Below are positions 15,409 through 23,198 of a stretch of DNA of 29,073 bases, piece after piece. Both the position numbers and the translations under genes were made by a program. This stretch comes from Flavobacteriales bacterium UBA6049 (GTDB lineage: Bacteria; Bacteroidota; Bacteroidia; Flavobacteriales_G; Salibacteraceae). The DNA is taken from positions 1-29,073 of the forward strand of contig DIYR01000251.1 in NCBI GenBank assembly GCA_002429085.1, read 5' to 3'. The notes under the pieces were generated by a model. It did no database searches, was not told where the DNA came from, and was given only the letters and a program-made list of their open reading frames with translations. The stretch's first letter is position 1; each line of letters opens with the position of its first letter.

Positions 15409-16119
15409 ATGGCAGGAAAAAAGAAACTCTTTCGATTTGATCAAATGGCTACGTTTTCAAACGTATTAGAGCCAAAATTGAAAGACGTCTTAGAAGAAGA
15501 ACAAACAGGAGAGTTTAAAGACCATCCAGTTAAAGGAACCTGGAATTCTGAACAGTTTGAAAAAGAGCAGCCAATTGTTTTAGAACTAGGTTGTGGTAAA
15601 GGAGAATACTCTGTTGGTATGGGACGTCATTTTCCTGAAAAGAATTTCATTGGTGTAGATATTAAAGGTGCGCGTATTTGGTATGGGGCAAGTGAATCAT
15701 TAAGAGATGGGTTGTCTAATGTTCGTTTTTTGCGTACCCGTATAGATTTCATTACAAGCTTCTTCAAGCAAGATGAAGTAGATGAAATTTGGTTAACTTT
15801 TCCAGATCCTCAGAAAGAGGGAAGAAGAGAGCGTAAGCGTTTAACATCACCTATGTTTATTGAGCGTTACCGACAGATTTTGAAAAAAGGTGGCATCGTT
15901 CACCTAAAAACCGATAGTCCTGACTTGTATGAGTATACCATGGAGCAAATTCAGGAACATGGTTATGAGTTAATTCAAGAAACTTACGATTTGTACGGTG
16001 AATTGATTGAAAACCTAGATGCTGATACACAAGCTATCTTGAATATTCGAACACACTACGAAGGAATTTTCTCTGCTAAGGGCTTTTCAATTAAGTACAT
16101 CAAGTTTAGAGTTCATTAA
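15409..16119 (+). CDS. trmB: tRNA (guanine-N7-)-methyltransferase
   Basis: TrmB methylates G46 in the variable loop of tRNA using S-adenosylmethionine. The frame is open from an ATG at 15376, but the family-like start MAGKKKLFRF is at 15409, giving 236 residues. The SAM-binding motif LELGCGKGEYS, the segment FIGVDIKGARIW, the signature EIWLTFPDPQKEGRRERKRLTS with its catalytic Asp, and the closing THYEGIFSAKGFSIKYIKF are all present. The ATL gene starts 4 nt downstream, so the two are probably co-transcribed. Confidence 0.94.
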   Translation: MAGKKKLFRFDQMATFSNVLEPKLKDVLEEEQTGEFKDHPVKGTWNSEQFEKEQPIVLELGCGKGEYSVGMGRHFPEKNFIGVDIKGARIWYGASESLRDGLSNVRFLRTRIDFITSFFKQDEVDEIWLTFPDPQKEGRRERKRLTSPMFIERYRQILKKGGIVHLKTDSPDLYEYTMEQIQEHGYELIQETYDLYGELIENLDADTQAILNIRTHYEGIFSAKGFSIKYIKFRVH

Positions 16120-16123
16120 TAAT

Positions 16124-16471
16124 ATGAAATCATCTAAATCTTCAGATTTTTTTGAGCAGGTTTGGCAAGTAGTAGAGCTAATTCCAGAAGGTAGAGTAAC
16201 TAGCTACGGTACAATTGCTAAGTACTTGGGTGCTCCCAGATCTTCAAGAATGGTTGGGTACGCCATGAATGCCTGCTTTTCTGCGGGAAGACCTATTCCA
16301 GCTCACCGAGTATTAAATAGGAACGGAATGCTTACAGGGAAACATCATTTTCCCAATCCATTCCAAATGCAAGAGCAATTGGAGGCTGAAGGTGTAGAGG
16401 TGAAAGAAGATGTTGTGGTAAAATGGAAAGAACTCTTTTGGGATCCAAACCTAGAGTTGAGTATAGAATAA
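16124..16471 (+). CDS. alkyltransferase-like (ATL) DNA-repair protein
   Basis: The 115-residue protein is the DNA-binding domain of the O6-methylguanine-DNA methyltransferase family without an active cysteine. The family motif PCHRV reads PAHRV here (residues 59-63, Ala60 in place of Cys). The DNA-binding segment GRVTSYGTIAKYLGAPRSSRMVGYAM, with the Tyr (28) and Arg (42) used for base flipping, is intact. ATL proteins bind O6-alkylguanine and hand the lesion to nucleotide excision repair instead of repairing it. Bacterial ATLs have Trp or Ala at this position. It follows trmB by 4 nt. Confidence 0.9.
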   Translation: MKSSKSSDFFEQVWQVVELIPEGRVTSYGTIAKYLGAPRSSRMVGYAMNACFSAGRPIPAHRVLNRNGMLTGKHHFPNPFQMQEQLEAEGVEVKEDVVVKWKELFWDPNLELSIE

Positions 16472-16536
16472 TGTAGAAGAGTATCAGCTTCACGTCAATT
16501 GCTGGTATTGCTTAGAATTATTCTAAACAACCTCAA

Positions 16537-16564
16537 TTGGTTAAGGGTTGATTCATTAGTTTTG
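16537..16564 (+). promoter_or_regulatory. promoter of the mrp-nifU-like operon
   Basis: TTG (16537-16539) and an exact TAnnTTTG box TAGTTTTG (16557-16564) are 17 bp apart. The -7 box ends 15 bp before the ATG at 16580 and excludes the in-frame TTG at 16499 as start. The stretch 16472-16579 holds no gene. Confidence 0.6.
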
Positions 16565-16579
16565 AGTCGTATTAGAATT

Positions 16580-17665
16580 ATGAGCATTACACAAGATAAA
16601 GTCATTCATGCGCTCACATTTGTGGTTGAGCCAGACTTGAAAAAGAATGTAGTTGAAGCCAATTTGGTTTCTAATATCATCATAGAAGGAAATAAGGTAT
16701 CGTTCAATTTAAAAGTGAACAACCCTGCCATGCACGCTCGCAAACGCATCATTGATGCATGTGATCATTATTTAAAGATGTACGTTTCAGAAGAAGTTGA
16801 AGCAAAAGTGCATGTAGAGGCATTGCCTTCCAATCCAAACGAAAGAGATCAAGAACAACGCCAGTATATGAGCGAAGTAAAGCATGTAATTGCTGTTGCT
16901 TCTGGTAAGGGTGGAGTAGGTAAATCTACCGTTACATCAAACTTAGCGGCTGGGCTAGTAAAACTTGGTTTTAAAGTTGGATTAATTGATGCTGATATTC
17001 ATGGTCCGAGTATTCCATTAATGTTTGATGTGGTTCATGAGAAGCCAGGTGTTACCGAAATAGATGGTAATCGTTACATGACTCCTGTTCAAACTCCTTG
17101 GGGAGTAGATGTAATGTCAATTGGTTTTTTTGCTGATCCAGAACAAGCAGTTGTGTGGCGTGGAGCAATGGCTTCTAAGGCTTTAGAGCAAATGTTTACT
17201 GATGTTTACTGGGGGGATAAGGACTTCATTTTAATTGATCTTCCTCCAGGTACTGGTGATGTGCATTTAACATTGGTGAAACAAGCACCATTAACAGGTT
17301 CAGTTATCGTAAGTACTCCGCAGGAAGTAGCATTGGCAGATGCTCGAAAGGGAATAGCAATGTTTAGGCTAGATAATATAAACGTGCCTGTTTTAGGTGT
17401 GGTTGAAAATATGGCTTACTTCTCTCCAGAAGATATGCCAGAGAAAAAGTATTTTATTTTCGGTCAAGATGGAGCAAAACATCTTGCAGAAAAAATGGAA
17501 GTAGAATTGCTAGGGCAAATTCCGTTGGTTCAAAGTATTCGCGAAGCAGGCGATGCTGGTAGGCCAGCTGTTTTACAAGGAAATACCCTGCAGGCTAAAG
17601 CACTTTTAGAAATGACGGCAAAAGTTGCCGAATCAGTAGGAGAATCTGTAACCTTAGCATCATGA
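16580..17665 (+). CDS. mrp: Mrp/ApbC-type iron-sulfur carrier ATPase
   Basis: The 361-residue protein is a P-loop ATPase of the Mrp/NBP35 family that helps deliver Fe-S clusters. An N-terminal MIP18/DUF59-like domain (about 1-85) precedes the ATPase domain with the deviant Walker A motif GKGGVGKST (109-117), the DADIHGPSIP segment and FILIDLPPGTGD. The CxxC usually found after the ENM(S/A)YF segment, which holds the bridging cluster in many members, is not there: the sequence is ENMAYFSPEDMPEKKY. Its stop codon overlaps the start of a NifU-like gene (ATGA), and korAB follow, so it probably serves Fe-S enzymes such as KorB. Confidence 0.93.
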   Translation: MSITQDKVIHALTFVVEPDLKKNVVEANLVSNIIIEGNKVSFNLKVNNPAMHARKRIIDACDHYLKMYVSEEVEAKVHVEALPSNPNERDQEQRQYMSEVKHVIAVASGKGGVGKSTVTSNLAAGLVKLGFKVGLIDADIHGPSIPLMFDVVHEKPGVTEIDGNRYMTPVQTPWGVDVMSIGFFADPEQAVVWRGAMASKALEQMFTDVYWGDKDFILIDLPPGTGDVHLTLVKQAPLTGSVIVSTPQEVALADARKGIAMFRLDNINVPVLGVVENMAYFSPEDMPEKKYFIFGQDGAKHLAEKMEVELLGQIPLVQSIREAGDAGRPAVLQGNTLQAKALLEMTAKVAESVGESVTLAS

Positions 17666-17934
17666 GCAACTTATCAAAAGAAGAGTTAGAAAAGCGTGCA
17701 TTGGAAGCATTAGAGCAAATTCGTCCATTCTTAAGTGAAGATGGTGGCGATATTGAGCTCAAAGAAATAACCGATGATTTGGTGGTGAAAGTAGAATTAA
17801 CGGGCACTTGCACTAATTGCTCAATGAATACCATGACCTTTAAAGCAGGTGTGAAAGATGCTATTTTAAAGGCTGTACCAGAGCTGAAAGATGTAGAGGC
17901 ATTGAATTTTGCCAATACAGCAAGTGCTGAGTAA
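17662..17934 (+). CDS. NifU C-terminal-like (Nfu-type) Fe-S scaffold protein
   Basis: The 90-residue protein is a stand-alone NifU C-terminal domain. RPFLSEDGGDIEL (about 21-33) and GTCTNCSMNTMTF (48-60) are the family signatures, and C50 and C53 form the CxxC that holds a [4Fe-4S] cluster at a dimer interface. It would carry clusters to target enzymes. Its ATG overlaps the mrp stop codon by 4 bp, so the two are translationally coupled. Since Mrp here lacks its own CxxC, this small protein may supply the cluster-binding cysteines for the pair; that is inference. Confidence 0.92.
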   Translation: MSNLSKEELEKRALEALEQIRPFLSEDGGDIELKEITDDLVVKVELTGTCTNCSMNTMTFKAGVKDAILKAVPELKDVEALNFANTASAE

Positions 17935-17988
17935 GCTAGGTCACATAAGCACCTGATAGGTGTCATTTCTTGCTTTCCTACCGCAATG

Positions 17989-17996
17989 TACCTTTG
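17989..17996 (+). promoter_or_regulatory. -7 promoter box of korA-korB
   Basis: TACCTTTG matches TAnnTTTG exactly, 20 bp before the ATG at 18017. TTTC at 17966-17969, 19 bp upstream, may act as a weak -33 element. Confidence 0.6.
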
Positions 17997-18016
17997 AAAT
18001 TACGTAGTACAAAATC

Positions 18017-19858
18017 ATGCAAGAAACCATAGCAGTTGATGAGGTAGTTGTATTATTTGCTGGTGATTCTGGCGATGGAATGCAGCTTACAGGAAATCAA
18101 TTTACCAATACAAGTGCCGTATTTGGAAATGACGTAAGTACTTTCCCAAACTTCCCGGCAGAGATTAGAGCTCCCCAAGGTACAGTTGGAGGAGTTTCTG
18201 GATTTCAAGTAAAATTTGGAAGTCACCGTTTATATACACCTGGAGACGAGGCAGATGTTCTTGTTGTGATGAATGCTGCTGCTTTGGTGGCTAATATTCA
18301 CAAGCTCAAAAAGGGTGGTGTTTTGATTGCCAATTTAGATGGATTTGACGCTAAAAACTTAAAGCTCGCAGGGTGTCAAGAGGAGAATCCATTGGAAACG
18401 GATCAGATGCACGACTTTAATGTGCAAGCGGTGAACATTACGAAGTTGACTGTTGAGGCTTTGGTTGATACTGCTGTTCCTCGCAAAGAAGCTGGACGAA
18501 GTAAGAATATGTTCGTTCTTGGATTATTATACTGGATGTATAACCGATCTATGGAACCAACCGAAAGATTTATCAAGAATAAGTTTAAGAAGAAACCAGA
18601 ATTGGTTGAGGCTAACTTAAAGGTGCTTCGCACAGGATACCATTTTGGCGAAACAAGTGAAGCATTTGCTAGTCGTTATTCAGTAAAACCAGCACAACTT
18701 GAACCGGGTGTTTACAGAAATATCATGGGTAACCAAGCTACGGCTATTGGGTTAGTGGCAGCAGCTAAGAAGGCTGGCTTGGAGTTGTTTTTCGGAACGT
18801 ATCCTATTACTCCAGCATCCGATATTTTACATGAGCTTTCAAGACATAGAAATTTTGGTGTAAAAACCTTTCAAGCTGAGGATGAAATTGCTGCTGTAGC
18901 GGCATCCATAGGTGCTTCTTTTGGTGGTTCTTTAGGCGTAACATCTTCTTCTGGCCCTGGTATTGCACTTAAGACTGAGGCGATGGGACTTGCTACTATA
19001 CTAGAAATTCCATTGGTAGTAATCAACGTTCAGCGCGGTGGTCCATCAACTGGGTTACCTACTAAAACAGAACAGGCAGATTTGTTCCAAGCTCTTTATG
19101 GTAGAAATGGTGAAGCACAAATCCCTGTGATTTGTGCACACAGTCCGCATGATGCTTTTGAAGCAATTTTTGAAGCAACAAGAATTGCAGTTGAATACAT
19201 GACTCCTGTAATGTTCTTAAGCGATGGATACATTGCAAATGGAGCGGAGCCGTGGAAATTCCCTAAGGCTGAAGATTTACCAGAGATTACTCATCGTAAG
19301 ATTACTGAAACAGACGATGAAAAATACTTGCCATACAAACGTGATGAGAAATTGGTGAGGACTTGGGCTGTTCCTGGAACTGCTGGCTTAGAGCATCGTA
19401 TTGGAGGGTTGGAGAAAGACGATTTGACAGGGAATGTTTCCTACGATCCAGATAACCATGAGCACATGGTGAAAATCAGAGCAGAGAAAATTAGCCGTAT
19501 GGCTGAAGATTTACCTACTCAAGAGATTCATCAAGGCAATGAAAAAGGTAAAGTACTTGTTTTAGGATGGGGGTCTACTTATGGAGCTATTCAGACTGCT
19601 GTAGCAGAATTAGTGGACGAAGGATTTGAAGTCGGACATGCGCACTTACGATATGTGAGCCCTTTACCAAAGAATTTAGGTGAGATTTTAGCCAATTACG
19701 ATGAGGTAGTTATTCCTGAAATGAATGATGGTCAATTGGTGAATCTTATTCAAGCGAAGTACTTGAAAAAATGCCGACCGTTGAAGAAAATCAAAGGAAT
19801 TCCATTTACTGCCAAAGAGATTAAAGAGTTTGTTATATCCATATATCAGGCATCATGA
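18017..19858 (+). CDS. korA: 2-oxoacid:ferredoxin oxidoreductase alpha subunit (gamma-alpha fusion), probably 2-oxoglutarate type
   Basis: The 613-residue protein pairs with KorB to oxidise 2-oxoglutarate to succinyl-CoA with ferredoxin as electron acceptor. The N-terminal gamma domain (about 7-200) has LFAGDSGDGMQLTGNQF and FPAEIRAPQGTVGGVSGFQ. The alpha domain (about 230-470) has GTYPITPASDILHELSRH and TFQAEDEIAAVAASIGASFGG, with the SSSGPGIALKTEAMGLA segment. A C-terminal transketolase-like domain follows. Fusion of gamma and alpha is usual for the KorAB type in Bacteroidota. Its last 4 bp overlap the korB start (ATGA). The substrate call rests on the whole-chain pattern; other 2-oxoacids cannot be fully excluded. 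Confidence 0.92.
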   Translation: MQETIAVDEVVVLFAGDSGDGMQLTGNQFTNTSAVFGNDVSTFPNFPAEIRAPQGTVGGVSGFQVKFGSHRLYTPGDEADVLVVMNAAALVANIHKLKKGGVLIANLDGFDAKNLKLAGCQEENPLETDQMHDFNVQAVNITKLTVEALVDTAVPRKEAGRSKNMFVLGLLYWMYNRSMEPTERFIKNKFKKKPELVEANLKVLRTGYHFGETSEAFASRYSVKPAQLEPGVYRNIMGNQATAIGLVAAAKKAGLELFFGTYPITPASDILHELSRHRNFGVKTFQAEDEIAAVAASIGASFGGSLGVTSSSGPGIALKTEAMGLATILEIPLVVINVQRGGPSTGLPTKTEQADLFQALYGRNGEAQIPVICAHSPHDAFEAIFEATRIAVEYMTPVMFLSDGYIANGAEPWKFPKAEDLPEITHRKITETDDEKYLPYKRDEKLVRTWAVPGTAGLEHRIGGLEKDDLTGNVSYDPDNHEHMVKIRAEKISRMAEDLPTQEIHQGNEKGKVLVLGWGSTYGAIQTAVAELVDEGFEVGHAHLRYVSPLPKNLGEILANYDEVVIPEMNDGQLVNLIQAKYLKKCRPLKKIKGIPFTAKEIKEFVISIYQAS

Positions 19859-20883
19859 GTAAGCAAATAGATGTACCTATATTAAAGGCAAAAGATTTAC
19901 AATCTGACCAAGAAGTTAGGTGGTGTCCAGGGTGCGGAGATCATGCCATTTTAAAGCAAGTGCAAGCTGCTGTGGCTGAGACTGGTGTTGCTAAAGAAGA
20001 TATCGTATTCATTAGTGGTATTGGCTGTTCTTCTCGTTTCCCTTATTATATGGATACCTACGGAATGCACAGTATTCATGGTAGGGCAACAGCTATCGCT
20101 AGTGGCATGAAAGCTGCCCGTCCTGATACAAGTGTGTGGATTGTAACGGGTGATGGTGATAGTCTTTCTATTGGAGGTAACCACTTAATTCACTTGTTAC
20201 GTAGAAATTTTGATGTGAACATCCTGCTCTTTAATAATGAGATTTACGGATTAACAAAAGGACAGTACTCTCCAACATCGCCTTTAGGTTTGCAAACCAA
20301 GTCTAGCCCTATGGGTGTAATAGATCATCCTTTTAATCCAGCAGCGTTAGCTCTAGGGGCAGATGCGACTTATGTAGCACGAGTGATTGATCGTGAGCCA
20401 CGTCATTTAAAGGAATCATTGGTGAAAGCGCATCAACATAAAGGAACATCGTTTATTGAGATTTATCAAAATTGTCCAGTATTCAATGATGGTGCTTTTA
20501 GTGCTTATACGGAAAGAGGTCTAAAAGAAGAACACACTTTGTTTATGGAAGAAGGCAAACCGTTGATTTATAACAAAGGCAAAAAAGGTTTGCGCTTGAA
20601 CGGGTTACAGTTAGAGGTTGTTGATTTAGAAAGTGGAGAATTCTCAGCAGATGATTGCTTGATCCATAATCCAAAGGATAGAACCCTAGCTCACTTATTG
20701 AGTAGAGTATTCGAAGAAGCAGAAGAAAGTGGTTTTCCGCGTCCGTTTGGCGTATTCTACGAAGAAGAAAGATTTACGTACGAATCTGCCTTAACTGCTC
20801 AAGTTGCTCAAGCAAAAGAACAACAAGGGGAAGGCGATTTAGACACCTTGTTGCAAGGGCCAAATTCTTGGGTAATTCAGTAG
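19855..20883 (+). CDS. korB: 2-oxoacid:ferredoxin oxidoreductase beta subunit, probably 2-oxoglutarate type
   Basis: The 342-residue protein binds thiamine diphosphate and one [4Fe-4S] cluster. C24 and C27 (WCPGCGDH), C58 (GIGCSSR) and C207 (QNCPVF) are the four expected cluster ligands. The thiamine-diphosphate motif is GDGDSLSIGGNHLIHLLRRN (99-118), and FNNEIYGLTKGQYSPTSPLG follows. It is translationally coupled to korA. Together with isocitrate dehydrogenase at 11732 it covers two successive TCA steps. Confidence 0.94.
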   Translation: MSKQIDVPILKAKDLQSDQEVRWCPGCGDHAILKQVQAAVAETGVAKEDIVFISGIGCSSRFPYYMDTYGMHSIHGRATAIASGMKAARPDTSVWIVTGDGDSLSIGGNHLIHLLRRNFDVNILLFNNEIYGLTKGQYSPTSPLGLQTKSSPMGVIDHPFNPAALALGADATYVARVIDREPRHLKESLVKAHQHKGTSFIEIYQNCPVFNDGAFSAYTERGLKEEHTLFMEEGKPLIYNKGKKGLRLNGLQLEVVDLESGEFSADDCLIHNPKDRTLAHLLSRVFEEAEESGFPRPFGVFYEEERFTYESALTAQVAQAKEQQGEGDLDTLLQGPNSWVIQ

Positions 20884-20892
20884 AGTTATCCG

Positions 20893-21543
20893 TTATTTTA
20901 ATTCCTTATCTATCCAATCATAATCTGAATTGAAAACTATCTGAACGAGTAGATTGTTTTCAAAATGGTACGAAGTTGAGCCGCTAATCTCGTTTTCAAA
21001 TATGTCCAACTGTTTTATTTCTTCAAATATTTCAGTCGGTTGAAAAATAGTAGAAAGCAGATCATTTTTCTTCATGCCAATTTGAACTGTGCTGTTCGAA
21101 ATCAAATGATTGTCTTTTATTCTACCACAAACTAATTGTGTTTCCATAACTTGTGGATGATTATTCTCAAACTCTTTTAGAAAAGACGTACCTGAAGAGT
21201 AAATAGTCACTTTTTTGGTCTGCCCTTCTATTTCGTACTCTTCACTTGATTTTTCAAAGGCTTGGTAGTTAATTGATTGGGTAATATCTAAAATATCGTA
21301 GCAGCACAAACTTAGGGTACTATCATTTAATGATGCTAGATAGAGGTTCTTGTTGATTAAAATTGAATCAAGATTGATTTTGTTAGCGACAATTCTATAA
21401 CTGTTTTTTGTGGTACTAGGATTATCCTCAACATCAGAGATACTAAAGCTGTCGGATGTCTGTGGTTGCTTATTTGAATCGTTCTTGGCTGGAAAACAAC
21501 TGAATAGAAAGAAGAGAGATAGTAAGAACAATACTCTATTCAT
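20893..21543 (-). CDS. lipoprotein of unknown function
   Basis: The 216-residue protein starts with a lipoprotein signal peptide (MNRVLFLLSLFFLFSC, lipobox LFSC). The mature part begins with a Ser/Asp/Asn-rich linker. The region around residue 175 (VQIGMKKNDLLSTIFQ) resembles the small helix in proteins of the SmpA/BamE-like or beta-lactamase-inhibitor-like fold, but this is a loose similarity and I do not assign a family. It has a Cys-Cys pair (LSLCCYD). It lies 19 nt downstream of nadE on the same strand, so it is probably the last gene of that operon, and it converges on korB with a 9-nt gap. Confidence 0.75.
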   Translation of the reverse strand: MNRVLFLLSLFFLFSCFPAKNDSNKQPQTSDSFSISDVEDNPSTTKNSYRIVANKINLDSILINKNLYLASLNDSTLSLCCYDILDITQSINYQAFEKSSEEYEIEGQTKKVTIYSSGTSFLKEFENNHPQVMETQLVCGRIKDNHLISNSTVQIGMKKNDLLSTIFQPTEIFEEIKQLDIFENEISGSTSYHFENNLLVQIVFNSDYDWIDKELK

Positions 21544-21562
21544 CTGATTTTTTTGTGCAAAA

Positions 21563-22393
21563 TCACCTTTTCAAATCCTCTGGAATTGTACAAATTGGGA
21601 TAGGATCCATTTTGTGTTTGTTGGCTTTGTGTCTATTTAGATAGATATTCCAAACTTCTTTCTGGCGATCATTTTCAAAGTGAGATTCAGTGGGCTCATC
21701 ACCATACTCTTCTTGCAAACGCATGGCCCACTCTAATTCGTCATAAGTAGCGCCAATCTGATCTTCATCTGTTCGTCCATCGTCCCATAGACCATCAGTT
21801 GGTCTCGCATTTAAGATATCAGAGTTTACTCCAAGCTCTCGACCAAGTGCATAGACTTCACTTTTCATTAAATCTGCAATGGGCGAAAGGTCAACACCGC
21901 CATCACCATATTTTGTATAAAAGCCTACTCCAAAATCTTCAATTTTGTTTCCAGTACCACAAACCAAAGCGCCTTTTAATCCAGCAATTGCGTATAAGCT
22001 TACCATACGTAAACGACTACGCGTGTTCGAGAGGGTCAAAAACTTCTTATCAATGTCAGAATTCAAATCAACAACTTGCTCAAGTAATCGCACAAAGCCA
22101 TCGTAAGGCTCTGTTAAGTTTAATTCCATCACAGAAGTGTTGCGGTAGCTTTTGGTTAGTTCTTCAATATGTTTCTTGCCTCTGTTAACTTGAGCTCTAG
22201 ATTGATGAATTGGCATTTCAATCAATGTTACATCTAATCCAGTCTTGGCGCACAACGTGCTAACAACGGCAGAATCAATTCCGCCAGAAACGCCTACAAC
22301 AAATCCGTGTACACCAGCTTTGTTAGCGTAATCTCTCAGCCAATCTACAATGTAATCAATGGTTTCTGGTATTCTTAAGGTTGATGTTGTCAT
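21563..22393 (-). CDS. nadE: NAD+ synthase, ammonia-dependent type
   Basis: The 276-residue enzyme makes NAD+ from deamido-NAD+, ATP and ammonia. The PP-loop motif GVSGGIDSAVVSTLCA (about 33-48) binds ATP. Further family segments are NTRSRLRMVSLYAIAG, GTGNKIEDFGVGFYTKYGDGGVDLSPIADLMKSEVYALGREL and RPTDGLWDDGRTDEDQIG. There is no glutaminase domain, so it must take free ammonia or a partner's ammonia. It lies 11 nt downstream of the beta-barrel protein gene and upstream of a lipoprotein gene in one operon. A nadE-gldB-gldC neighbourhood is typical of Flavobacteriia. Confidence 0.95.
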   Translation of the reverse strand: MTTSTLRIPETIDYIVDWLRDYANKAGVHGFVVGVSGGIDSAVVSTLCAKTGLDVTLIEMPIHQSRAQVNRGKKHIEELTKSYRNTSVMELNLTEPYDGFVRLLEQVVDLNSDIDKKFLTLSNTRSRLRMVSLYAIAGLKGALVCGTGNKIEDFGVGFYTKYGDGGVDLSPIADLMKSEVYALGRELGVNSDILNARPTDGLWDDGRTDEDQIGATYDELEWAMRLQEEYGDEPTESHFENDRQKEVWNIYLNRHKANKHKMDPIPICTIPEDLKR

Positions 22394-22404
22394 TTCGGTG
22401 TGAA

Positions 22405-23157
22405 TTAAAACATGATTCCTAATCGCAAAGCTACATAGTTCAAGCGATTGCGCAGTTCTTCGTCATTAGAGCTTTTTCCGTTTGCGTCAATTACGGTTGT
22501 TCCGTTGCTTTCTAACAACGCATCTCCTTTTAAAACGTTCGTTAATCCATTATGATAGATTATGCCAGCCACTAATCTCGTATCGCCACTTAGAGTGTAT
22601 TCAACACCAGCACCAATCACTAGGTCGGCTCTAAATAAGGCGATGTCGTCAACAATGCTTTCGTCATTCATGTCAACTTTACCTAAAGCAGAGGTTGTTT
22701 CAAAATCAGCATTTGCATTAATTCTAAAGCCAACTTCAGTTCCAAATAAGCCATAAAAATGCATATAGCCAATCTCGTTTGAACGAAGCTTAATTGCCAA
22801 TGGAATGTCAATGTAGTTCAGTTTGTATTTAGCTTCTGTTACCGCGGGAATTTCTAAAGAAGTTGCGGGATCGGTTACGGCATCATTGTATTTTAATTTA
22901 CCACCAAGATGAGCAATGGTAAATCCAGTAGAGAACGAATAGTTGGGATCGCCAAACAGTCTGAAGTCTGCCACTAATCCATATTGAAACCCTGCACGAA
23001 TTCCTTCGTTAGAGTAGCCAGAATTATCTGGTTTTAGCCAGCCAAGGTTTGGGTTTAGAGCAAGACCTAGACGAACTTTTCTGTCCTCTTGCCCTTGTAA
23101 TTGAAGGCTGGTAAAGAAAGTTAGAGATACCAGAAAGACAAAGCTGAGCTGTTTCAT
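22405..23157 (-). CDS. outer-membrane beta-barrel protein (PorT-family-like)
   Basis: The protein has 250 residues from the ATG at 23157. The frame is open to 23190, but the first 11 residues there would spoil the signal peptide MKQLSFVFLVSLTFFTSLQLQGQ. The mature part alternates hydrophobic and polar residues in many short strands (VRLGLALNPNLGW, YGLVADFRLFG, FSTGFTIAHLGGKLKY) and ends in YVALRLGIMF with a terminal Phe, typical of outer-membrane barrels of the OMP_b-brl_2 type. It lacks the N-terminal pattern I would expect in the type IX secretion protein PorT/SprT, so I do not call it that. It heads an operon with nadE and is divergent from gldB, with a 41-bp shared promoter region. Confidence 0.82.
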   Translation of the reverse strand: MKQLSFVFLVSLTFFTSLQLQGQEDRKVRLGLALNPNLGWLKPDNSGYSNEGIRAGFQYGLVADFRLFGDPNYSFSTGFTIAHLGGKLKYNDAVTDPATSLEIPAVTEAKYKLNYIDIPLAIKLRSNEIGYMHFYGLFGTEVGFRINANADFETTSALGKVDMNDESIVDDIALFRADLVIGAGVEYTLSGDTRLVAGIIYHNGLTNVLKGDALLESNGTTVIDANGKSSNDEELRNRLNYVALRLGIMF

Positions 23158-23198
23158 ACTTTTGACGCTTATTTTAATGCTAAAGTACAACGCCTTTT

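Noticed and set aside
17951..17963. Short hairpin CACCT-GAT-AGGTG as terminator after the NifU-like gene
   Set aside because: The stem has only 5 bp and no clean T-run follows.
17595..17966. Open frame of 123 codons on the minus strand
   Set aside because: It is antisense to the mrp end and the complete NifU-like gene, both of which are well supported.
21799..22188. Open frame of 129 codons on the plus strand
   Set aside because: It lies wholly inside nadE on the opposite strand, and its translation is rich in Gln, His and Leu with no family pattern.
22405..23157. Assignment of the beta-barrel protein as the type IX secretion component PorT/SprT
   Set aside because: Size and neighbours are suggestive, but the N-terminal pattern I would expect of PorT/SprT is not seen.
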